The position numbers and the translations under genes are program-made. From contig JABUSI010000023.1 of assembly GCA_021442745.1 (NCBI GenBank), positions 1-10,727 of the forward strand: a stretch of 10,727 nucleotides of DNA. Reading direction: 5' to 3'. The first letter of the stretch is position 1. Every line of letters begins with the position of its first letter. Below are positions 1 through 5,077 of the stretch, in pieces. This DNA is from Erysipelotrichaceae bacterium (lineage in GTDB: Bacteria; Bacillota_I; Bacilli_A; Erysipelotrichales; Erysipelotrichaceae). The notes under the pieces were generated by a model. It had not been told where the DNA came from, did not search any database, and worked only from the letters and a program-made list of their open reading frames with translations.

Positions 1-1
1 C

Positions 2-883
2 GGTCATTATGATACGGTGCATCCGGCAGGGTCGTTTCCGGTAAAAACAGAAGGAAATAAGTTATACGGTCCCGGGGTGTACGATATGAAATCCGGTCTT
101 GTTGCCGGAATCTGGTGTGTGAAGGCCTGTCAGGATCTGGGCTTGCCGTTAAACAAAAAACTGGTATTCGTATTCAACGGGGATGAAGAGACCGGAAGTG
201 CAGAATCGAAGGAAATCATTGCACAATATGCGAAAGAAGCTTCTGCAGCGGTGATTCTGGAACCGAGTACGGATAGCGGGAATCTGAAAACCGGACGGAA
301 AGGGATTCTGCATCTGTACGTCACCATTCACGGAAAAGCGGCTCATGCCGGCAACAATCATGCAGAGGGTGTGAATGCGATTGAAGAAATGGCAAGGGAA
401 ATTGTTGCTATTCAGAGTCTGACGGATTATGAAGCGGGAACGACGGTGAATGTCGGGGTATGCAGCGGTGGCAGTAAAGTGAACGTGGTACCGGATCTGG
501 CCTTGTTTGAGGTGGATTGCCGGTTCAAAACGAAAGCCGAACGGCAACGGGTATGGGATGCCGTAACAAATCTTTCGGTATTTGACTGCCGGACCACCCG
601 GGAAGTGAGTGGCGGGGCAGGAAAAATGCCGATGGAAGAAACAGAAGAGAATCTGAAACTGTTTGAAACGGCAAAAGAATGTGCCGCAATGGCCGGCCTT
701 GACGTGGACCATGAGTTTGTGGGAGGCGGCAGTGACGGCAACGAAATCAGCGCGATGGGAATTCCGACCATTGACGGTATGGGGGCTTATGGTGCCAATG
801 CGCATTCCAGGGAGGAATACATTGATACGGCACAATACATTCAGCGAATTGCCATGGTGACGCTGTTTGCGGGAAAACTGTAG
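2..883 (+). CDS. M20 family zinc metallopeptidase, 5' end missing (carboxypeptidase G2-like)
   Basis: The reading frame is open from base 2, so the true start lies left of the window; the first internal ATG (17) falls after the metal-binding motif and is not the start. The visible 293 residues begin GHYDTV, the M20 HxDxV motif that supplies the first zinc ligand. The other expected ligands follow: the Asp of GPGVYDMKSG, the Glu pair of GDEETGS (catalytic base plus ligand), the Glu of ILEPS, and the His of NAHSREEY near the C-terminus. HGKAAHAGN is the dimerisation-domain motif of this family. Roughly 80 N-terminal residues should be missing compared with about 400-residue relatives. Family members hydrolyse C-terminal glutamate, dipeptides or N-acyl amino acids; the exact substrate cannot be read here. 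The product is probably cytoplasmic, although the missing N-terminus hides any signal peptide. A hairpin terminator follows the stop directly. Confidence 0.9.
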   Translation, partial: GHYDTVHPAGSFPVKTEGNKLYGPGVYDMKSGLVAGIWCVKACQDLGLPLNKKLVFVFNGDEETGSAESKEIIAQYAKEASAAVILEPSTDSGNLKTGRKGILHLYVTIHGKAAHAGNNHAEGVNAIEEMAREIVAIQSLTDYEAGTTVNVGVCSGGSKVNVVPDLALFEVDCRFKTKAERQRVWDAVTNLSVFDCRTTREVSGGAGKMPMEETEENLKLFETAKECAAMAGLDVDHEFVGGGSDGNEISAMGIPTIDGMGAYGANAHSREEYIDTAQYIQRIAMVTLFAGKL

Positions 884-885
884 TA

Positions 886-909
886 AAAGGAGTCGGTAAT
901 GACTCCTTT
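886..909. terminator. Bidirectional intrinsic terminator between convergent genes
   Basis: A perfect 9-bp inverted repeat, AAAGGAGTC (886-894) and GACTCCTTT (901-909), encloses the 6-nt loop GGTAAT. T-rich sequence follows on the plus strand (TTTATTCGTATATATTTT). On the minus strand the right arm also ends in a T run. It begins 2 nt after the M20 stop and overlaps the stop codon of the leftward gene (908-910), so one hairpin can end both transcripts. Confidence 0.75.
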
Positions 910-1516
910 ATTCGTATATATTTTCTCTTCCGATCATGTAGTCAACGTCAAATTCGATTAACGTTGTCGTTTCCGTCATCCTGTCCGCAAACGGAACGTG
1001 ATTCGGGTTGTTGTGATCAATGATGCGGTTTAAGCATTTCTTTTTGGTTTCGTAATCTTCCGTTACTTTCAGTGTACCGAACATCTGGATGGATTTGAAG
1101 TTGTGGGTACCGGCTTTGGCCAATCCCAGGTCTTTGGATAAGGTAAAGCAGGCACGCCTGCCGATGCCGTTGAGTTTGAAACCTTTTCTTCCGCAATGGA
1201 AATAGAGTTTACCGTCAACGACGATATGATTGATTCCGAAGGCATACGGTAAGCCGTCGGCGTCAAAAGCTAGGGTTCCGTATGTGATTTCATCCAGAAG
1301 ACTCTCAATTTCTTTTCGGGATAACAATGTATGCGGTTTGCGGGATTTCGCCGGTAACGGGAAGGTTACCAGGGATTCGAAATCTTCTTCGTAGTTCAGT
1401 ACCAGAACATCATGACGGACTGGCTTTTCAGCACCGTTTTTCAGAATATGGATCGGTTTATGGATTGTGGTTTTGTCGGCGGGAATTACAATCAGTAAGT
1501 TTTCATCGTAAGTCAT
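908..1516 (-). CDS. Pyridoxamine 5'-phosphate oxidase-like flavin-binding split-barrel protein (NimA/COG3467 type) with N-terminal extension
   Basis: This 202-residue protein contains a PPOX-type split barrel from about residue 64 to the end. The diagnostic stretch runs LLDEITYGTLAF, then GLPYAFGINHIVVDGKLYFHC, then GRKGFKLNGIGRRACFTLS, the flavin-binding core seen in NimA and COG3467 proteins. Family members are usually FMN-binding dimers in the cytoplasm and reduce nitro compounds or other small molecules; the substrate here is unknown. The start at 1516 is chosen because AGGAG sits 8-9 nt upstream on the minus strand; the longer open frame to 1657 lacks such a site. The first 60 or so residues (to about TFPLPAKSRK) precede the usual domain start of these roughly 150-residue proteins and match nothing I recognise. 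The gene is monocistronic, convergent with the M20 gene and divergent from the phosphodiesterase operon. A palindrome covers its likely -10. Confidence 0.85.
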   Translation of the reverse strand: MTYDENLLIVIPADKTTIHKPIHILKNGAEKPVRHDVLVLNYEEDFESLVTFPLPAKSRKPHTLLSRKEIESLLDEITYGTLAFDADGLPYAFGINHIVVDGKLYFHCGRKGFKLNGIGRRACFTLSKDLGLAKAGTHNFKSIQMFGTLKVTEDYETKKKCLNRIIDHNNPNHVPFADRMTETTTLIEFDVDYMIGRENIYE

Positions 1517-1537
1517 GATAGGTCTCCTGTATATGAT

Positions 1538-1557
1538 ATACGATAAGTATATCGTAT
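1538..1557. promoter_or_regulatory. Inverted repeat over the -10 of the leftward flavin-protein gene (candidate operator)
   Basis: ATACGATA (1538-1545) and TATCGTAT (1550-1557) form a perfect 8-bp inverted repeat around AGTA. On the minus strand the centre reads TATACT (1551 to 1546), a good -10 hexamer placing a transcript start about 22 nt before the ATG at 1516. The matching -35 (TTTCCC, 17-bp spacer) is poor. A dyad on the -10 is the expected geometry for a dimeric repressor site. The regulator is not encoded in the window. The dyad is visible in the sequence; the operator role is inferred. Confidence 0.5.
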
Positions 1558-1590
1558 TCTGTCTTTGCGGGAAAAGAGGAAGATTTCCGG

Positions 1591-1621
1591 TTGGGCAGAA
1601 TTCTGTCAAAAGTGATATACT
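1591..1621 (+). promoter_or_regulatory. Extended -10 promoter for the phosphodiesterase operon
   Basis: TGATATACT (1613-1621) is an extended -10 (TGn plus TATACT, 5 of 6 consensus bases). Upstream, TTGGGC (1591-1596) is a weak -35 at a long 19-bp spacing, tolerable with an extended -10. The start would fall near 1628, giving a leader of about 20 nt before the ATG at 1650. No better promoter is visible between 1517 and 1649 on this strand. Confidence 0.5.
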
Positions 1622-1636
1622 AATGACAACATATTT

Positions 1637-1642
1637 AGGGGA
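1637..1642 (+). promoter_or_regulatory. Ribosome binding site fixing the phosphodiesterase start
   Basis: AGGGGA lies 7 nt before the ATG at 1650. Two other in-frame ATGs exist at 1623 and 1515. The first is next to the -10 and has no Shine-Dalgarno sequence. The second lies in the divergent gene's promoter region and encodes a segment with no family resemblance. The site at 1637 therefore favours 1650. Confidence 0.6.
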
Positions 1643-1649
1643 TTTTGTT

Positions 1650-3428
1650 ATGGACAATGCTTATACAACCAAAAGACAGAGTTTTCTGGCTTATGCACAA
1701 TACATACCGGAAGTGTTCCGTTACCATTTGGTCATCTGGGCGTTCACGTTTTCCAGTCTGGCTCTGGTACAGAATGCCAGCAAAAAACTTCTGGTAATGG
1801 GGAATCAGAATGCGATTACCAGCGGGGACTATTCTTTTTTGTTTACGACGTGGGAAGGATGGGTAATTGTTCTTCTGAATGTGGCAATTGTGCTGGTCTC
1901 GCTGTCGCTGGATATCAACGGTTTGCTGATTCTGGCGGATAAACTGGTAAAAAACGAAGAAGTCCGGGTTCTGAATATCATTAAAGAAGCGTTTCTGAGC
2001 ATTCCGCGGTTGTTTACGAAGGAAGGTATTCTGTATATTGTCTATCTGGTTTTAGGAGCGCCGATTACCGGTGTCGGACTGATGATATCCGTAACGCAGA
2101 ATATTTATGTTCCGCGTTTTGTGACGGATGTTATCTTTTCCAATCCGTTGTATCTTCTGGGGTTTGCGTTAGTGAACGTGGCTTTTGTGGCGTTTGCGGT
2201 GGTGAATTCTTTTGTGCTTCCGTATTGCATTCTGAAAAAAGAAAACGTCCGGAATGCGTTTGTCAAATCGTATGCCATGTTTAAGGAACACTGGAAAGAT
2301 TTTATTGTAAATATCTTATATCTGTGGGCGGCTGTTACGGTTCTGAGCATAGCGATTGTGACCATTTTCAACAACATACCGGGAACACTGGAACTGAAAC
2401 TTCATATTTCCGCCCAGTGGAAACGATTCTTCGTCATTTTGTTTTATGCGATGGGAGCTATGGTTTCGGCATCGATTCTGACGGTCAAGACACCGATGAT
2501 GACGGTGGAACTGGTACGCCTGTTTTACAGTTACGAAGAAAACCGGGAAGTGTATCTGCAAAAGAAAACCGGAAAGATTGTCACCAAAGGGGCTGTCTGG
2601 TTATCCGGAATCATGCTTGCGATTGTCGTAATCTTCTCAGTCGGCGTCTATTATACGTTTGATTCGCTGGTTCCGAATGCCAAAGACAAGCAACTGATTT
2701 CTCATCGGCTGGGTGGAAATGCCGCCTGTGAAAACTCTGTGGAGGGTGCGGAAATTGCGATGGCGTTTGGGGCGGAAGGATTGGAAACGGATGTGCAGCG
2801 GACAAAGGACGGTGTATACGTAATCAATCATGACAATTCATTCAAACGGGTATGCGGTGTGGACCGGAATGTCCGGGATATGACGTATGATGAAGTGAAA
2901 GAGTTACGGATTACTTCCAGAGACGGTATGGTTTCACTGGTTCCGACATTGGATGAAGTACTGAATGTCATCAAGGACCGGGCTCATCTGTATCTGGAAC
3001 TGAAAGGGGATACCGCCAATACGGAATGTGCCGATGAAATCGTTGCCATTCTGAAAGAAAAGGAAATGACGGATCAGGTAACCGTTGTTTCTCTGGATTA
3101 TGAAGTGATTGATTATATCGAAACGACGTATCCCGAACTGGAAACGGGGTATCTGTATTTCTTCTATTACGGCAATATTGCGGATCTGCATTGCGATTTA
3201 CTGATTATGGAAGAAGAAGCGGCATCCGCTGATATTGTGGATACCATTCATAATTCCGGAAAGAAAGCTTACGTATGGACCATCAACAATGCCGAATCCG
3301 CAAGGAATTTCTTAACGAGCAACATTGATGGTATCATTACGGATGAAGTACGGATGATTCAGCAACTTCAGGATGAATATACGCATCGCAGCGATCTGGA
3401 TCTTCTGAAGGATTCTTTTAAATTTTAA
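1650..3428 (+). CDS. Membrane-anchored glycerophosphodiester phosphodiesterase (GDPD)
   Basis: A 592-residue two-part protein. Residues about 25-340 hold around seven hydrophobic segments (near 26-44, 71-95, 127-148, 163-190, 219-240, 259-283, 315-337), matching the membrane domain that precedes GDPD in many Gram-positive proteins. Residues about 346-572 are the catalytic TIM-barrel. H352-R353 is the motif-start pair, E361-N362 follows, then E379 and D381 in LETD (metal ligands), T385-DG and the catalytic H394-D395, with ELKG near 450. The family cleaves glycerophosphodiesters to glycerol 3-phosphate and an alcohol, using Ca2+ or Mg2+. The usual HRG start reads HRLGG here, one residue longer, but the essential His and Arg remain. 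It is the first gene of a four-gene operon; the next start is 16 nt after its stop. Substrate (lipid headgroups, or teichoic-acid or glycolipid material) and catalytic-domain sidedness are not determinable from sequence. Confidence 0.9.
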   Translation: MDNAYTTKRQSFLAYAQYIPEVFRYHLVIWAFTFSSLALVQNASKKLLVMGNQNAITSGDYSFLFTTWEGWVIVLLNVAIVLVSLSLDINGLLILADKLVKNEEVRVLNIIKEAFLSIPRLFTKEGILYIVYLVLGAPITGVGLMISVTQNIYVPRFVTDVIFSNPLYLLGFALVNVAFVAFAVVNSFVLPYCILKKENVRNAFVKSYAMFKEHWKDFIVNILYLWAAVTVLSIAIVTIFNNIPGTLELKLHISAQWKRFFVILFYAMGAMVSASILTVKTPMMTVELVRLFYSYEENREVYLQKKTGKIVTKGAVWLSGIMLAIVVIFSVGVYYTFDSLVPNAKDKQLISHRLGGNAACENSVEGAEIAMAFGAEGLETDVQRTKDGVYVINHDNSFKRVCGVDRNVRDMTYDEVKELRITSRDGMVSLVPTLDEVLNVIKDRAHLYLELKGDTANTECADEIVAILKEKEMTDQVTVVSLDYEVIDYIETTYPELETGYLYFFYYGNIADLHCDLLIMEEEAASADIVDTIHNSGKKAYVWTINNAESARNFLTSNIDGIITDEVRMIQQLQDEYTHRSDLDLLKDSFKF

Positions 3429-3444
3429 AAAAAGGAGAACGACT

Positions 3445-3876
3445 ATGATTACGAATTGGTTATTTGGACCGGAACATCTCATGATTACGGCCTGCGGCTT
3501 GTTTTATGCGTTACTGTGCGTGTTCAGCATTGTTACGGGGATAATTTACGCAACCGGAAAACGGCAGTTGAATCCGCTGGAATTATCCGATAAAACGGTG
3601 GCGAAACTGGATACGGACGAAAAGAAAGAAGCGTTTGCGAAGAAAATGGGAATTGTAACCTTTGTGGTAGGGATTGTACAGGGGATTACTTCCTTTGCGA
3701 TTTTAAAAGGCGGTAATGCGGTGTTCTATGGCATTGCGGTAGGGTTTACGATTTTCTCCATCGGTTCGGTATCGGTGAAACTGAAGGGAAAAATCAATGC
3801 GTTTCCGATTCTGAAAGCGATTTGTTACATCAGCATTCTGATTGTATTGCTAATGAGTAAAAAGATGTTTCTGTAA
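3445..3876 (+). CDS. Unknown four-helix integral membrane protein
   Basis: This 143-residue protein starts at an ATG preceded by AAAAAAGGAGAACGACT, a strong ribosome binding site, which also rules out the later ATG at 3481. It has four likely membrane helices, near residues 14-36, 68-88, 91-110 and 120-137. A charged loop at about 38-67 (LNPLELSDKTVAKLDTDEKK) separates the first two. I see no catalytic motif and do not recognise a family with confidence; the helix-loop-helix layout resembles small Firmicutes membrane proteins of unknown function such as DUF3784-type proteins, but this is only a resemblance. The start lies 16 nt after the phosphodiesterase stop, so co-transcription and perhaps translational coupling are likely. 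Its base and codon use match the neighbours. Confidence 0.8.
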   Translation: MITNWLFGPEHLMITACGLFYALLCVFSIVTGIIYATGKRQLNPLELSDKTVAKLDTDEKKEAFAKKMGIVTFVVGIVQGITSFAILKGGNAVFYGIAVGFTIFSIGSVSVKLKGKINAFPILKAICYISILIVLLMSKKMFL

Positions 3877-3952
3877 GTGATAAAAGGATTGCATAACGAA
3901 AAAACAACGGGGACTTTTTATCCTGCAATGTAATACGTCCGGAAGGAAGGAA

Positions 3953-4603
3953 ATGAAAATTTTTGACGGTATCAAAAAGGACAAGGAAATGCCCGGAGAT
4001 ATTCCGGCCAAAAAAGGAATGATAGGATATATTCTTGAACGTTACAGTGTAACCATCTTTACGGCACTTCTGGCAGTTTGTTTTCTTTTTGCGGGAATGA
4101 CCCGGTTTATAAGCAGAAAAACAGAACATGTGTATGTTGTGCTGCTTAATAACAGTAAATGGTATTATCAGGAAGTGGATTCAGATGTATTCGATACATT
4201 TCTGAAGGAAAACGGGGTCGATATGACGGATATCATCCTTCATGTCAACGACGAATTGTTTATGGGGTATCATAACCGGACGGATCAGGATGATTCGGTT
4301 CGGCAGACCGTTACGTCTTTGTTTTTCTTAAACAAAGTCGATGTGTTTCTGGCAGACGAAGAACATTATGGTTTGTTCGCGAAAGACGGAGCGTTTCAGA
4401 ACCTGAGCGAAGTATTGGAACCGGAAATTCTGAATCGATTCGAATTGTATTATGTTGACGAAAATCCGGTCGGCGTCGTTTTGCCTTTCGGCAGGGTTCA
4501 TATGGCCGGATATTATGACGATGACGTGGTTGCCGGTATAGCCGTTAATTCGCTTAACGATGCGTATGCAGAGATCATTCTACGGTCACTGTTGGACGAC
4601 TGA
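3953..4603 (+). CDS. Unknown single-pass membrane protein with extracytoplasmic domain, possibly solute-binding-like
   Basis: A 216-residue protein with a charged cytoplasmic N-terminus (about 1-30, many Lys), one membrane helix near 32-50, and a positive stretch RFISRK that would not favour export by the simple charge rule, so orientation is uncertain. The remaining 160 or so residues are soluble and acidic. The segment KVDVFLADEEHYGLFAKDGAFQNLSEVL (residues 128-155, here given as key pattern DVFLADEE, FAKDGAF, LSEVL) resembles the phrase found in the hinge of extracellular solute-binding proteins, as in membrane-anchored unknowns of Clostridia; this is recall, not a search. No metal or catalytic motif stands out. 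The start is supported by GGAAGGAAGG immediately upstream. It follows a 76-nt gap, the largest in the operon, and precedes the 65-residue gene by 17 nt. Confidence 0.8.
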   Translation: MKIFDGIKKDKEMPGDIPAKKGMIGYILERYSVTIFTALLAVCFLFAGMTRFISRKTEHVYVVLLNNSKWYYQEVDSDVFDTFLKENGVDMTDIILHVNDELFMGYHNRTDQDDSVRQTVTSLFFLNKVDVFLADEEHYGLFAKDGAFQNLSEVLEPEILNRFELYYVDENPVGVVLPFGRVHMAGYYDDDVVAGIAVNSLNDAYAEIILRSLLDD

Positions 4604-4620
4604 TTAAAGGAGAAAGCGAT

Positions 4621-4818
4621 ATGAAGAAGAAACTCAGAAGGATTGCCTTTGGAATGCTGGTTGCGGCAGTTGTCTTTGTGGGATGGGCATTTCTGACAAT
4701 GAGCGTTCCGATTGATTATCCGGGATGGCTGATGGATGTTATGCAGGTAGTTTATAAAGTATATCCTGTACTGATGATTCTTGTGTTTACGGCATCCTTC
4801 TTTGTGAAGGATTCCTGA
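4621..4818 (+). CDS. Small two-helix membrane protein, unknown function
   Basis: This 65-residue protein starts at an ATG preceded by AAAGGAGAAAGCGAT, an excellent ribosome binding site, and lies 17 nt after the upstream stop. A Lys/Arg-rich N-terminus (MKKKLRR) leads to a first helix near 9-27. A short outside loop (VPIDYPGWLMD) follows, then a second helix near 45-62 and the tail KDS. The positive-inside rule puts both ends in the cytoplasm. I recognise no family. Its position as last gene of the operon, the strong translation signal and the clean two-helix layout argue that it is real; it could be an accessory subunit of one of the preceding membrane proteins, which is inference only. Confidence 0.7.
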   Translation: MKKKLRRIAFGMLVAAVVFVGWAFLTMSVPIDYPGWLMDVMQVVYKVYPVLMILVFTASFFVKDS

Positions 4819-4840
4819 TGGATTGTATCCGCTACAGATA

Positions 4841-4891
4841 AATCCGGATTATGGCAGGAAAACGGATGTTTAAACCTGAAATCTGCCGGAT
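4841..4891. other. Imperfect fold-back sequence after the small-protein operon
   Basis: Between the 65-residue gene and the terminator the sequence has a perfect 10-bp palindrome, AATCCGGATT (4841-4850). A nested pair follows, GGCAG (4853-4857) with CTGCC (4883-4887), around the palindrome GTTTAAAC. It could fold in RNA, but there is no U-tract and no known riboswitch or small RNA pattern that I can identify. Confidence 0.25.
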
Positions 4892-4913
4892 AAATTGTAT
4901 GTCTTACCATGTG

Positions 4914-4940
4914 AAATCTCTCGGAAACGGGAGGTTTTTT
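4914..4940 (+). terminator. Intrinsic terminator of the phosphodiesterase operon
   Basis: CTCTCG (4918-4923), a GAAA tetraloop and CGGGAG (4928-4933) form a six-pair stem including one G-U pair. It extends through AAAT and GTTT to about ten pairs, and a run of six T follows (4935-4940). This is a textbook rho-independent terminator about 100 nt after the last stop, separating this operon from opp. Confidence 0.85.
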
Positions 4941-4958
4941 GTGACTTGATATACAAAA

Positions 4959-4972
4959 TGTAAACGATTACA
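4959..4972. promoter_or_regulatory. cre site upstream of oppA (CcpA-type catabolite control)
   Basis: TGTAAACGATTACA matches the published CcpA operator consensus TGWAANCGNTNWCA at every position. Its centre lies about 95 bp upstream of the predicted oppA transcription start. In Bacillus, sites this far upstream of -35 are often activating, whereas sites at or after the promoter repress. The match is seen directly; binding by CcpA is inferred. Confidence 0.7.
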
Positions 4973-4978
4973 GAAAAA

Positions 4979-4994
4979 TGTAAGCGTAATTTCA
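4979..4994. promoter_or_regulatory. Second cre-like element
   Basis: TGTAAGCGTAATTTCA repeats the cre left half (TGTAAGCG) exactly 20 bp, about two helical turns, after the first site. Its right half is degenerate and displaced by two bases relative to the consensus. On its own it would be a weak call; its phasing with the exact site makes it worth recording. Confidence 0.35.
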
Positions 4995-5024
4995 TTGATT
5001 TATGAAAAAAATATCAATATATCG

Positions 5025-5053
5025 TTGACAACCGCTTACAATCAACATAAAAT
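5025..5053 (+). promoter_or_regulatory. Promoter of the opp operon
   Basis: TTGACA (5025-5030, perfect -35) is followed by exactly 17 bp and TAAAAT (5048-5053, five of six -10 bases). The upstream 5005-5022 region is A/T-rich (AAAAAAATATCAATATAT), like an UP element. The start should be near 5060, leaving a short leader of about 18 nt that is almost all ribosome binding site (TGGAGG at 5065-5070). Confidence 0.85.
5026..5040. promoter_or_regulatory. Third cre-like element overlapping the opp -35 and spacer
   Basis: Read on the minus strand this is TGTAAGCGGTTGTCA. It has the same TGTAAGCG half as the element at 4979 in the opposite direction, and a right half one base longer than consensus. 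A protein bound here would cover the -35, so if functional it should repress. Moderate-to-weak sequence match. Confidence 0.35.
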
Positions 5054-5077
5054 TAAACACATGTTGGAGGACATATT

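Noticed and set aside
149..835. A 228-codon open frame on the minus strand opposite the M20 gene
   Set aside because: It lies wholly opposite a clear metallopeptidase, is rich in His, Arg, Phe and Cys in a way typical of antisense shadows, and matches no family.
1581..1609. Perfect minus-strand -35 (TTGACA at 1609 to 1604) for the flavin-protein gene
   Set aside because: At 16-19 bp spacing only poor -10 sequences occur (AAATCT or similar), so I prefer the TATACT inside the dyad despite its weak -35.
1515..1649. A 45-codon upstream extension of the phosphodiesterase
   Set aside because: It would start inside the divergent gene's leader and run through both promoters; the ATG at 1650 has a good ribosome binding site and begins the family-like sequence.
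4946..4974. A second promoter further upstream of oppA (TTGATA, 17 bp, TACAGA)
   Set aside because: The -10 matches only three of six bases and overlaps the exact cre site; the promoter at 5025 is much stronger.
4985..5020. Possible CodY box (AATTTTCWGAAAATT) in the oppA leader
   Set aside because: AATTTCATTGATTTATGAAAA only loosely resembles it, with too many mismatches and wrong spacing; the cre match is far better.
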